The position numbers were made by a program, and so were the translations under genes. DNA of 15,264 nt from the NCBI GenBank assembly GCA_012960755.1, contig DUAT01000141.1:1-15264 (forward strand), written 5' to 3'. This document shows, piece by piece, positions 1 through 7,471 of this stretch; position 1 is the first letter of the stretch, and each line of letters opens with the position of its first letter. Source of the DNA: Gammaproteobacteria bacterium. GTDB taxonomy: Bacteria > Pseudomonadota > Gammaproteobacteria > Pseudomonadales > Azotimanducaceae_A. The notes beneath the pieces were generated by a model. It saw only the letters and a program-made list of their open reading frames with translations, was not told the DNA's origin and made no database searches.

Positions 1-332
1 ATAACCGGTGACTCTCCCACCCCGATAGACGATTAACAAGATTTACTCCGGCACTTTCCTCCGACCCCATTACTTCCATTACTTCGACCCCATTACTTCA
101 CCCTGAGAAATTGCGAAAATAAATGTTAAGATTAGTACCTTGTTCATTTGATTGTCTCCATACTTGAGTTGGTTTGAAGTATTTGACAATCCATAAAAAA
201 AATAAAATGGTCACTACGAGTCAAAATACAGTCATTTCCAACTCGATTCGCCCAGTGCACAGCGATGATCCTTACGCGGCAGATATAGTCCGTGCTTTCT
301 AGCTCCAGGTCCTCATTCCCCTTAGTGTCACG
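1..332. other. Leader region without a convincing gene
   Basis: No supported gene lies in this stretch. It contains a short direct repeat: a 15-base unit beginning CGACCCC at 62-76 and again at 85-99. The core CATTACTTC occurs three times (68-76, 77-85, 91-99). Bases 120-240 are AT-rich, as expected for a promoter region ahead of the AraC-type gene, but I cannot place a promoter with confidence. A 31-codon open frame (207-302) ends in TAG and lies in the same frame as the downstream AraC start at 333. It has no visible Shine-Dalgarno. Confidence 0.5.
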
Positions 333-1319
333 ATGACAATTCATCGTTCAACCCTGGCGACGATGGCGCAGGCGACGTTCAACTATCTGGATTCATCGGG
401 TCTGGATGCCCCGGCCATATTCAAAAGTGCGGGGCTTGATTCCAAGGACATCTTTGATCCAAATGCCAGATTCCCTGCCTACGCAACCAACCGCTTATTG
501 CAAATCGCCATACGCGAGACGGGTGAGGAATGTATTATCTATCGAGTCATGGACTACTATGATATTACTATGGCACATGCAATGGGGTATGCGTGGTTAG
601 CCAGCAGAAACCTGAAAGAGGCTTTGGACCGTTTCGTCCGGTATCACAGGATGTTAAGTAGTAATGTGGAAATCAATCTCGAACGCGCCCAGGGTTCTTG
701 GCAACTGATTGGGAAACTTATTGAGACCGGACATAGGGAAGCGAATGAGGGCGTTCTGGTTTTTTGCATTCACATGTGCCGAATATCCTATGGCAAGGAT
801 CTCATCCCGATTAATGTCCAGCTGACGAGGACCAAGCCAGCAGACCCATCACCAATCCTGGATTTTTATCGATGCAGGGTCGAATTTGGCTGTAACGAGA
901 ACATCATTTTGTTCAGTCCGTCAGATGTTAGTCAAAAACAAAGAGGCGCAAACCCTTCATTGACTATAGCCATGGATAACGTGATCACGACCTACCTAGC
1001 CAGACTGGACGAAAATGACGTTGATAGTCAGGTCAGGAGTATTGTCGCCAGACTCCTTGCACACGGCGAACCCAGTCGTGATGATATCGCCGAAGAACTG
1101 AATCTAGCTCCCCGCACTCTGCAGCGACGACTGGATGAACAAGATAGTTCAGTCAAGAAGATCATCGATGAAACCCGGCACCAACTCGCTATAGAATTTC
1201 TGCAACACGGGAACCACTCCATTAAGGAGATTGCCTACAATCTGGGGTTCAGCGACCCTTCAAATTTCTCGCGTGCCTTCAAGCGATGGGAAGGGATGTC
1301 ACCAAAAGCCTATCAGTAG
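333..1319 (+). CDS. AraC-family transcriptional regulator with arabinose-binding-type N-terminal domain
   Basis: This is a 328-residue cytoplasmic DNA-binding regulator. Residues about 10-200 match the Arabinose_bd-type sensor domain seen in OruR/ArgR-like AraC proteins, including the segment HAMGYAWLASRNLKEALDRF at 82-101. Residues about 240-328 form the two helix-turn-helix AraC domain: IAEELNLAPRTLQRRL at 252-267 is the first, and GFSDPSNFSRAFKRWEG ending in SPKAY is the classic second-helix signature. The length is normal for the family (about 330-345), and the ATG at 333 gives a complete N-terminus; the frame is closed upstream by TAG at 300-302. Members of this group usually respond to a small-molecule ligand and often control a neighbouring catabolic gene. 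No clear target lies beside it: the next gene is a cold-shock protein 274 bases downstream. The ligand is unknown. Confidence 0.93.
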   Translation: MTIHRSTLATMAQATFNYLDSSGLDAPAIFKSAGLDSKDIFDPNARFPAYATNRLLQIAIRETGEECIIYRVMDYYDITMAHAMGYAWLASRNLKEALDRFVRYHRMLSSNVEINLERAQGSWQLIGKLIETGHREANEGVLVFCIHMCRISYGKDLIPINVQLTRTKPADPSPILDFYRCRVEFGCNENIILFSPSDVSQKQRGANPSLTIAMDNVITTYLARLDENDVDSQVRSIVARLLAHGEPSRDDIAEELNLAPRTLQRRLDEQDSSVKKIIDETRHQLAIEFLQHGNHSIKEIAYNLGFSDPSNFSRAFKRWEGMSPKAYQ

Positions 1320-1581
1320 AAAGTACGTTGAAAGTGAGAGAACTTGGAACCTTTCACCAAATACTGTGTGCAAAAATGACGATACTGAGATCTCAACGAC
1401 ACGGACGGCGAAGAAGTTGCGAGGCTCGCTAGGCGGTGCCATAGGCCCACTTGAAGACATATCGGTCGAAACCTGGGACCGGACGCAGGCGGAAGAAATA
1501 GGCTGTAGATTAAAATATCATGCATGTATTTGATCCAGTGAAGTCAAATGTGTGAAAATCCAAGAAGTTCACCAATTAATT

Positions 1582-1589
1582 AGAGGAAG
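1582..1589 (+). promoter_or_regulatory. Shine-Dalgarno of the cold-shock gene
   Basis: AGAGGAAG lies 4 bases before the ATG at 1594. It decides that start over the in-frame upstream GTG at 1552, which would add 14 residues that are not part of the Csp fold. Confidence 0.75.
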
Positions 1590-1593
1590 TGCT

Positions 1594-1800
1594 ATGAGTA
1601 AAGGTACGGTAAAGTGGTTCGACGCATCAAAAGGCTTCGGTTTTATTGCTCCAGAAGATGGCGGTAAGGATCTCTTCGTTCATCATTCGGAAATTCAAAG
1701 TGGTGGAGATTTTGCCACTCTCAATGACGGTCAAGCGGTAGAATACGAAGTCGGTCAAGGCCAGAAAGGCCCTTGTGCAAATAAAGTTGTTCCACTTTAG
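1594..1800 (+). CDS. CspA-family cold-shock protein
   Basis: This 68-residue single cold-shock domain (OB fold) protein binds single-stranded RNA and DNA and acts as an RNA chaperone. It begins [20 protein letters not shown]. It contains the RNP1 motif KGFGFI (residues 13-18) and the RNP2 motif LFVHHS (27-32), with aromatic residues in the usual nucleic-acid-contacting positions. Length matches the family (66-70). The start at 1594 is supported by AGAGGAAG and by the family N-terminus. The 274 bases between the AraC gene and this start could carry a structured leader, as in many csp genes, but I cannot identify one. Its TAG stop (1798-1800) overlaps the TAA stop of the convergent methyltransferase (1797-1799), so there is no room for a dedicated terminator between them. 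It need not be cold-induced; many Csp paralogues are constitutive. Confidence 0.96.
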   Translation: MSKGTVKWFDASKGFGFIAPEDGGKDLFVHHSEIQSGGDFATLNDGQAVEYEVGQGQKGPCANKVVPL

Positions 1801-2618
1801 GCAGAAAACCTTCTGGCTAACACGCGGGAAAAACACAGGTATTCCCCCTGGTCTGCCTCAAGCATCTCTGCTGTTTGGCCGCCCACCACACCCACGTAAG
1901 GCCCTACGGCGGCATGGTCGGAAACATGGGTCCATTCCTGCCAACGCAGCCAGCCATCTTCCAGCACATCAGCGGATAGTACGTCCATCAGCCCCGTTTT
2001 GGCCCAGTGACGCTGCCACCAGTCTGCGGTATGGAAGCAACAGAACTCCCACTCCCAAAATGGTTGGAGAGTTTTGGGCGGCTCACCCACTATTTCGCGG
2101 GTAACGCTGGGGACAACGATTGCAAGCGTGCCGCCAGGTTTCAGAAACTTGCCGATATAGCCAAGATACAGATCATCGGTGCCAAAATACTGGTAGGCAT
2201 CGATAGAAATGATGACATCGAAAAAACCTTCCTCAAACGGCAAATTATGCGCCTCTGCGTGCACTGGTGTCACCTGAGGGCCTAACCCTGTGGCATCGAT
2301 GCGTTTTTGGTTGTCGTCAGCGGGGATCCATAAATCCGTTGCCCAGACCTGTGCGTCACATTCTCGCGCCAGGAATATTGAGCTAACAGCCCGGCCACAG
2401 CCAAGGTCCAGAATGCGCAGGCCTGGTTCTGGTCTGAGCGCTTGCATCGCCCATTCTGTCATCCACAATACGTGGGGTCCCATATCGTTTTCCAGCATCC
2501 ACGCAGGGTCATATGCTGCGCTACGCGGAAAGGATGGGTTGTTCAGCCAGCCCTGCATCTCTTCAGTGAGTGTGTAAGCAGGGGTACTGGCAGGTTTTGG
2601 ATAAGATAGCTTTGTCAT
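1797..2618 (-). CDS. Class I SAM-dependent methyltransferase
   Basis: This 273-residue protein has a Rossmann-type methyltransferase core. Motif [15 protein letters not shown], is at residues 68-81 and binds S-adenosylmethionine. An acidic residue at the end of strand 2 (D95 in WATDLW) would hold the ribose. [13 protein letters not shown] at 133-145 is the motif IV region, and [12 protein letters not shown] at 159-170 is the post-core segment. The N-terminal 60 residues and the tryptophan-rich C-terminal segment (about 185-235) are presumably substrate-specific. The ATG at 2616-2618 is preceded by a weak GGGA. The gene stands alone on this strand, and its stop overlaps the stop of the cold-shock gene. 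The substrate is not predictable from sequence; small molecule is more likely than RNA or protein because there is no nucleic-acid-binding domain. Confidence 0.9.
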   Translation of the reverse strand: MTKLSYPKPASTPAYTLTEEMQGWLNNPSFPRSAAYDPAWMLENDMGPHVLWMTEWAMQALRPEPGLRILDLGCGRAVSSIFLARECDAQVWATDLWIPADDNQKRIDATGLGPQVTPVHAEAHNLPFEEGFFDVIISIDAYQYFGTDDLYLGYIGKFLKPGGTLAIVVPSVTREIVGEPPKTLQPFWEWEFCCFHTADWWQRHWAKTGLMDVLSADVLEDGWLRWQEWTHVSDHAAVGPYVGVVGGQTAEMLEADQGEYLCFSRVLARRFSA

Positions 2619-2848
2619 TGATCGTCCCGTTCACACCTTTTTGATCCAATTGTAGTCTTTTCAATATGATGGATCACCCGTGAATATTTCAAGAACACCT
2701 GCATCATTGTCGAACTGCTTGTTGATTTTATCGACCACAATTCCGGCTATGATAAAAGCAAGAGCAATTTCTAGATCGTTGTAATGTAATCGAAATTAAT
2801 TCCAAGTCACGATGCGCTCGACAAGGCCAACTAAAAGACCAATATTAC

Positions 2849-2977
2849 CTACGTTGGACTTACTGTGGCAGTTTTAATCGGTGGTGGTTGTGCTCCAATA
2901 TGATCTAGAATTTTCTGAATTAAGTCGGGATCTGTAATATCGAAGGTACAGCGCGATACGGATGAACTTAAAGACAT
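2849..2977 (-). pseudogene. Possible transposase C-terminal remnant
   Basis: This minus-strand frame of 42 codons opens with ATG (2975-2977) and ends with TAG (2849-2851). Its middle reads FDITDPDLIQKILDHIG and is followed by a proline-rich tail. That pattern (a DP-x-x-I-x-x-ILxHL helix then a short proline-rich end) resembles the extreme C-terminus of IS91-like (Y2) transposases, where it follows a zinc-binding segment. Here the zinc-binding segment and everything upstream are missing, so at best it is the tail of a dead element. The family assignment is by eye from a short segment and is tentative. It could be a chance open frame. Confidence 0.35.
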
Positions 2978-3002
2978 ACTTCCCTAAACGACATCCTGCG
3001 AT

Positions 3003-3246
3003 AACATTGAACAAGAATCTTCCCATCAAAAACGAGCAATCGTAATCCTGACACTCTTTTTACTTGAAGGTGCCTTGCGGCTGGCGCTGTCACCGAGCCA
3101 ACTCTCGGGTGACCGTGTACGCGGTGATCAAATCCATCTGCCAACAAGCGACAAATTTCGCATCGTCATTGTCGGAGATTCATTCACGTTGTGGCATAAA
3201 AGTCATTGATCTAACAACGCGTTTCGTTGAAGAACTAGCGACAGAT
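3003..3246 (+). pseudogene. SGNH/GDSL-like hydrolase remnant with internal deletion
   Basis: Two pieces of one protein type are read in different frames. The first (codons through 3194) reads AIVILTLFLLEGALRLAL, a likely membrane anchor, and then FRIVIVGDSFTLW. The second is block I of SGNH hydrolases with the catalytic Ser. This frame hits TGA at 3207-3209. The second piece is in the next frame from about 3193 and reads GIKVIDLTTRFVEEL, which is typical of the region shortly before the C-terminal catalytic Asp-His block. In an intact protein these pieces are a couple of hundred residues apart, so the middle has been deleted out of frame at about 3189-3195. The final DxxH block is also absent. 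An open frame starting at 3064 spans the scar but mixes the wrong frame with the real C-terminal piece, so it should not be called as a gene. Confidence 0.6.
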
Positions 3247-3257
3247 ATGAACAAGAA

Positions 3258-3299
3258 CAAATCCACGTTGGAAAATGGCTTGTAGAGCCCACCTTAACA
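3258..3299 (+). pseudogene. Degenerate N-terminal fragment of a second winged-helix regulator
   Basis: In one frame this reads QIHVGKWLVEPTL. That parallels the first residues of the intact regulator just downstream, MQFGKWLIEPNRN (from 3368), about 105 bases away. The pattern GxWLVEP is the standard opening strand of OmpR/CadC-type winged-helix (Trans_reg_C) domains. Codon-level differences are many, so this is an old paralogue fragment rather than a recent tandem duplication. The similarity stops after about 14 codons; what follows (FFVSQGFILRS and so on) does not resemble the domain. Chance similarity is possible given the short length. Confidence 0.5.
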
Positions 3300-3367
3300 A
3301 TACTGTTTTTTGTTTCTCAAGGATTTATACTCAGATCCGATGATCTCAGTTACGTACAATTAAAAAA

Positions 3368-5338
3368 ATGCAATTTGGTAAGTGGTTAATTGAACCCAAC
3401 CGTAACAAGGTAATCTCGAAGGAAAAGGAAGTCGCGGTTGAACCAAGGGTGATGGACGCGCTGGTTTTCCTGGTAACTCACTCCGATCGCGTCGTTACCA
3501 CTGATGAACTGATTGAACGACTGTGGTCAGGAAGGATTGTCGAGCCAAGTGCGGTTCACCGCGTAATCAACAAACTTCGCTCAGCGCTTGATGACTCCTC
3601 GAAAAAACCGCTCTACATCGAAACAGTGCCAAAACGTGGCTACCGAGTCCTGGCACAAGTGACTTTGGACAGTGTTGGCGAATCGAAAGCAACAACAGGC
3701 CATGCCATTTCCGGTGACGAGCCTCAATCTGGGATTCCTGTTCAAACAGCCAGACTTCCAGATTGGCTGCGCTCTAGCATTATCGTTCCTTCCCGCGTTG
3801 CAATGGGGATCACTGCGATGTGGTTTGCATGGTACACATCGCAACTTGTATTGGAATCCGACGTAAACACAGTCGATTCTTCTATAACTGCTGACAATCC
3901 CAACAATTCGTTGGCAGACTGGAGCCCCTCTCTGGCCGTAATGCCATTCCAGACTACTGACAGGGGTGATGCAGGTTTTGCCAAGTTACTGACCGAAGAG
4001 ATCATCACCAATCTGTCAGCTAATGGCCTCGATACAATTCGTCGGCTCTACCCAATTCTGACTGCTGCAGGTGGTTTAAGAGTGCTGGCTAGCGACGCAA
4101 CACGTCGTTACGTAGAGTCGTTCGAGAGTCCTTCTTCAATTGGCGCGGCCTTGGGCGTCAGATATCTGCTTCATGGGGATGTACAGATTAGTGACATAAA
4201 TCGTGTCGCGTTACGGTTAATTAAAGTCGCTGACGGCGAACAAATCTGGTCCAACTCTTATTCTGTGATAGCAGACCACGCTAAATCTGCCGAAATGATT
4301 TCGATGCATGCAGGCAGCTACGTTATTGAACAAGTAACTGATGACTACTGGTATAGATTCATCAGGCCCAAATTCAATTCACGACAGTCCCACACCCATT
4401 TTGTGCTGGCGCACCAACAAACGATGCAAATGCACACGGGTGACAAGGTAGATCTGTTGAACCTTGCAGCGAACTATGAAAAGTCGCTGATCGACACACC
4501 ATCATTCTTTTTCAGCAACCTGTTTCTATTGCAGACTTACCTGAATATTGAATCCCGTTCAATATCCACTCTGGATGTGGATGAGCGCCTCAGTGAGTTG
4601 TTGAATAATGTATTGGTCCAGTCTGAGAATGCCCAAGGCACTTGGGTTCTCGGCAGACGGAAGGCGGTGAAGGCCAAGTATATGATCAGGCAAAAACAAT
4701 ACCAGGCTGCATATGAACTTACGTTGGAGGCTCTGCAGCAAAACCCCAATTCAGTTGTCGCCCACAGCTTGTTGGCCGGTTTTTACGCCTATTCCGGTAA
4801 ACCTAACCGAGCGGTTGAAGAGTATGAACGTGCGATCGCGTCGGGAGGGTCCCTCGCAAGCATTTTTATACCACATGCGCTGTATACAGCAGCCATGGGT
4901 CGCCCAGAGTCGGCGATTGCCCTTTTGGAACAGAATCTGCCCCTGGTACCAATGTTGTATTCTAAATGTCGCATGCGGGCTGCACAGTCGGTGGTACTAA
5001 CAAGCATGAGCAGGAATGACGAGGCTGTCGATCTGGTTAAAGAGGTATGGTCCTCATGTGGCGATGCCTATCCAGATCTGTTTATCTCTGTTTTGGTTGA
5101 CCTTGGTGAAGAGGCGGAAGCGCTTGCGCTTCTGAGGAACCTGGAGAAGGCTTCTGCCCCAAATCCGGTGGTGTTGCTCGATGCTTATCTTCGCCTGGAT
5201 GATCAATCTCGCGCACTGGTCCTGCTTGATAAAGGTCAGAAGAACCCTGCCGTGGTGGTTCAATGGATGCGCAACCTGCGATACTACAAGATGCAAGATT
5301 TCCGTTTCGCTCACGCAGCCGACAAGCTACCGCTTTAA
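3368..5338 (+). CDS. CadC/ToxR-like membrane transcriptional regulator with TolB/FlgO-like and TPR regions
   Basis: This 656-residue protein is a one-component sensor-regulator. Residues 1-98 are an OmpR-type winged-helix DNA-binding domain, with VEPRVMDALVFLVTHSDRVV at 24-43 and the wing YIETVPKRGYRVL at 83-95. A probable single transmembrane helix lies at about 144-162. The following part, presumed periplasmic, contains a TolB-N/FlgO-like domain at about 187-300 (LAVMPF, then LTEEIITNLS, ALGVRYLLHGDV and DGEQIWSNSY). TPR-like helical repeats occur at about 430-530. The ATG at 3368 begins exactly where the winged-helix fold begins and follows a run of A with no clear Shine-Dalgarno. The frame is closed upstream by TGA at 3341, leaving only ATT at 3359 as an alternative. 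It is flanked on both sides by gene debris and has no intact neighbour that is an obvious target. Signal and regulon are unknown. Confidence 0.9.
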   Translation: MQFGKWLIEPNRNKVISKEKEVAVEPRVMDALVFLVTHSDRVVTTDELIERLWSGRIVEPSAVHRVINKLRSALDDSSKKPLYIETVPKRGYRVLAQVTLDSVGESKATTGHAISGDEPQSGIPVQTARLPDWLRSSIIVPSRVAMGITAMWFAWYTSQLVLESDVNTVDSSITADNPNNSLADWSPSLAVMPFQTTDRGDAGFAKLLTEEIITNLSANGLDTIRRLYPILTAAGGLRVLASDATRRYVESFESPSSIGAALGVRYLLHGDVQISDINRVALRLIKVADGEQIWSNSYSVIADHAKSAEMISMHAGSYVIEQVTDDYWYRFIRPKFNSRQSHTHFVLAHQQTMQMHTGDKVDLLNLAANYEKSLIDTPSFFFSNLFLLQTYLNIESRSISTLDVDERLSELLNNVLVQSENAQGTWVLGRRKAVKAKYMIRQKQYQAAYELTLEALQQNPNSVVAHSLLAGFYAYSGKPNRAVEEYERAIASGGSLASIFIPHALYTAAMGRPESAIALLEQNLPLVPMLYSKCRMRAAQSVVLTSMSRNDEAVDLVKEVWSSCGDAYPDLFISVLVDLGEEAEALALLRNLEKASAPNPVVLLDAYLRLDDQSRALVLLDKGQKNPAVVVQWMRNLRYYKMQDFRFAHAADKLPL

Positions 5339-5818
5339 TTCTTGTGCAAAAGTTAGGGTAGGTTTTGCTCAGGATTAAGGGAAGGGTTAAGTGGCAATAC
5401 GAAATTGCGAAACTCATTGCCGGTCCTGATGTATATGTCTGTAACGACGATATACTGCGAGAGGAATTGCGAGCCAGTTAGCTTCGACATTCGAACCGCA
5501 CTGATGGCCGGAATGGCACCGCCCAGGAGCCCGAGTGCGACCGCAAGCGCTATGCTCGTTCCGGTTGCGGAAACCTGCAGCACCTGATTGTAGTAGAACA
5601 GGAGGAAAATATTGAATCCGGTATTTTTGGTCGCTTCAGCAACCTGCCCGAATCCAAAGGAAACCATGGTTCCCAGACCGAGTTTGCGTGTTGCCAACTG
5701 ACTTCATCAGGAAAGACTCACAACCCAACCACGCATTTGTTTTAGTTTGATTGTCCGTGGATACTTCACATAGAGTGACATATCGCATTAGCCCCTTAGA
5801 TCGGAGTAACAAAGACCC
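5339..5818. other. Stretch holding only a transporter remnant and the module promoter region
   Basis: Apart from the truncated transporter (5353-5697) I see no gene here. Bases 5698-5818 precede the rhodanese gene. A possible sigma-70-like pair is TTGATT (5747-5752) and TAGAGT (5771-5776) with an 18-base spacer, which is a weak match. GGAG at 5803-5806 serves as ribosome binding site for the ATG at 5819. Confidence 0.35.
5353..5697 (-). pseudogene. Truncated GPH-family (MelB-like) sugar:cation symporter
   Basis: The first 55 codons closely resemble the N-terminus of GPH/MFS_2 transporters, with KLGLGTMVSFGFGQVAE followed by GFNIFLLFYYNQVL, the first two membrane segments. Intact members have about 430-480 residues and 12 helices, but this frame stops after 114. 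From about residue 56 the sequence (GLLGGAIPAISAVRM) no longer continues the N-terminal pattern. It could be the last helix of the same family, which would mean an internal deletion, but this is an inference. The end is a non-transporter tail rich in Asn and Pro. The first codon of the frame is TTG and a stop lies just two codons before it, so the 5' end may also be damaged. It is convergent with the CadC-like regulator. Confidence 0.7.
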
Positions 5819-7408
5819 ATGAATAAGATTCCCCCACTTGAGCTCAAGCAAATGCTGCATGGCGAGCAGGAACTTGCACTGATTGACGTGCGCGGACAAG
5901 GCGCGTTTTCGGAATCACATCTATTGTTTGCGGTCTGTGTGCCGCTCAGCCATCTCGATCTATTGATTGGCGATCTGGTGCCTGGCAAAAACACGCCGAT
6001 GGTGGTCGTCGATGAAACCAATAACGAAGATTTCGCCGGACGTGCCATTCATCTGCTGGGCGAGCTTGGGTACACCAATGTCATGCGGTTGGATGGTGGC
6101 GTGGCCGCCTGGCAGATGGCGGGTTTGGAGCTTTTCTCTGGCGTCAACGTGCCGAGTAAGGCATTCGGCGAATTTGTCGAGGCGGAGTATGAAACGCCGC
6201 GTCTGGCTGCCAACGAGGTGAGGGCGATGATAGACGAAGGGTGTGACATGGTAATAGTCGATTCGCGGCCATTTGATGAATACCATCGCATGAATATTCC
6301 AACCGCAACGGACATGCCCGGTGCAGAGTTGGCGTTTCGGATTCATGACATCGCCCCTGATCCCCAGACCTTTGTGATTGTAAATTGCGCCGGTCGTACG
6401 CGCTCTATTATTGGCGCGCAAAGTCTGATAAATGCTGGTATCCCTAATCCGGTAGCAGCATTAAAAGATGGCACCATGGGCTGGCATCTAGCTGGCTTGG
6501 AACTGGAGCATGGTTCGACTCGCCAAGCCCGAATGCCGACTGCTGTGGGCATAGAGAAGGCATTGGCCGCTGCGGCACGGGTGGCGGACCGTTTTGAGGT
6601 GTCTGAAGTGAGTCACGAGATGGTCGATCAATGGCGGAAGGATCCGGTTCGCACGACCTTTTTACTGGACGTTCGCTCCCCCGCTGAATACGCCGACGGG
6701 CATCTACCGGGATATCGTAATGCACCAGGGGGTCAACTCGTGCAGGCGACCGACGAATACGTTGCCGTCAAGAACGCCCGCCTGGTGCTCGCCGATGATG
6801 TCGGCGTACGCAGTGTCATGACAGCTTCCTGGCTGATCCAGATGGGCTGGCGAAATGTATACGTACTCGAGGGTGGCCTCGGCTCTGGACCATTGGAGTC
6901 AGGCACGCATGAGCCAACTGTGCTACGCCAGTTGAATGCTGCCAGAGTCACAACCGAGGTGCTCGCTAATCGCCTCGCTGATCGTCACGACAGTGTCTGC
7001 GTCATCGACCTTGGACCTTCTACAAGCTATGAGCAACACCACATCCCTGGGGCTATGTGGTGCGTACGAGCGCGTCTCGCAGATGCACTTGCCGATGTTG
7101 CGAACCCAACATCTGTTGTCCTCACCTCGCCTGATGGTAGATTGGCACAGCTGGCGTTACAAGAAGCGCGCGCGCTCACTACCGGCGATGTGCAAGCTCT
7201 TGATGGGGGCATGGCTCGATGGTTTTCCGAGGGCCGTGAAACGGTATCGGGTCTAGAACATACCGTCGGGAGTACCGACGATGTCTGGTACAAACCTTAC
7301 GAACATCGCGGCGCCCAGGAAAAGTTCATGCGCGACTACCTGACATGGGAAGTCGCTCTGGTCGCGCAGATCGAGCGTGATGGCACCACGCAGTTTCGAG
7401 CATTCTGA
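5819..7408 (+). CDS. Four-domain rhodanese-like protein, one catalytic domain
   Basis: This 529-residue protein has four rhodanese-like domains in a row, at about 5-106, 126-229, 262-360 and 375-475, then a C-terminal tail of about 50 residues. Domain starts are marked by LIDVR (21-25), VIVDSR (145-150), FLLDVRSPAEY (281-291) and VIDLGP (395-400). Each domain ends with a DGG/EGG turn or its equivalent DGT (92-94, 217-219, 351-353, 462-464). Only domain 2 keeps the active-site Cys, C190 in the loop CAGRTRS. The equivalent positions are D65 in domain 1, D326 in domain 3 and S437 in domain 4, so those three should not carry a persulfide. Rhodaneses transfer sulfane sulfur through a Cys persulfide. 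No signal peptide is visible, so it is probably cytoplasmic. It is followed by a thiol-dioxygenase-like cupin and a flavin oxidoreductase on the same strand, consistent with sulfur metabolism. GGAG at 5803-5806 supports the start. Confidence 0.92.
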   Translation: MNKIPPLELKQMLHGEQELALIDVRGQGAFSESHLLFAVCVPLSHLDLLIGDLVPGKNTPMVVVDETNNEDFAGRAIHLLGELGYTNVMRLDGGVAAWQMAGLELFSGVNVPSKAFGEFVEAEYETPRLAANEVRAMIDEGCDMVIVDSRPFDEYHRMNIPTATDMPGAELAFRIHDIAPDPQTFVIVNCAGRTRSIIGAQSLINAGIPNPVAALKDGTMGWHLAGLELEHGSTRQARMPTAVGIEKALAAAARVADRFEVSEVSHEMVDQWRKDPVRTTFLLDVRSPAEYADGHLPGYRNAPGGQLVQATDEYVAVKNARLVLADDVGVRSVMTASWLIQMGWRNVYVLEGGLGSGPLESGTHEPTVLRQLNAARVTTEVLANRLADRHDSVCVIDLGPSTSYEQHHIPGAMWCVRARLADALADVANPTSVVLTSPDGRLAQLALQEARALTTGDVQALDGGMARWFSEGRETVSGLEHTVGSTDDVWYKPYEHRGAQEKFMRDYLTWEVALVAQIERDGTTQFRAF

Positions 7409-7471
7409 CCAGCAGTTGCGAGACACGGTGATAGAGTGCATAGTTTTGATAAATCACCGGAAACAAACGTT

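Larger units (their letters stand above)
2619..3367. other. Intergenic stretch of degenerate gene fragments
   Basis: This 749-base stretch has no intact gene but several recognisable pieces, each listed separately: a possible transposase tail (2849-2977, minus), an SGNH-hydrolase remnant (about 3003-3246, plus), and a winged-helix regulator fragment (about 3258-3299, plus). In addition, minus-strand bases 2664-2795 are open for 44 codons, and their translation has a hydrophobic run (IALAFIIAGIVVDK) followed by charged residues. That may be another fragment, but I cannot assign it. A TATACT at 3326-3331 could be a -10 element for the downstream regulator, but no good -35 accompanies it. Confidence 0.55.

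Noticed and set aside
144..344. 66-codon minus-strand open frame
   Set aside because: No recognisable protein features and no ribosome site; it overlaps the start of the AraC gene and lies in promoter-like AT-rich DNA.
1463..1481. CGGTC/GACCG hairpin after the AraC gene as a terminator
   Set aside because: The stem is 5 base pairs with a 9-base loop and no T-run follows.
1231..1533. 100-codon plus-strand frame running out of the AraC gene
   Set aside because: Its first third is an out-of-frame reading of the AraC helix-turn-helix; the rest has no family resemblance and no start signal.
3064..3285. 73-codon plus-strand frame as a real small gene
   Set aside because: It spans a frame change in the SGNH-hydrolase remnant; the first part is out of frame relative to the recognisable GDSF segment.
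5960..6421. 153-codon antisense frame inside the rhodanese gene
   Set aside because: Shadow of a strongly supported coding sequence with clear domain motifs on the plus strand.
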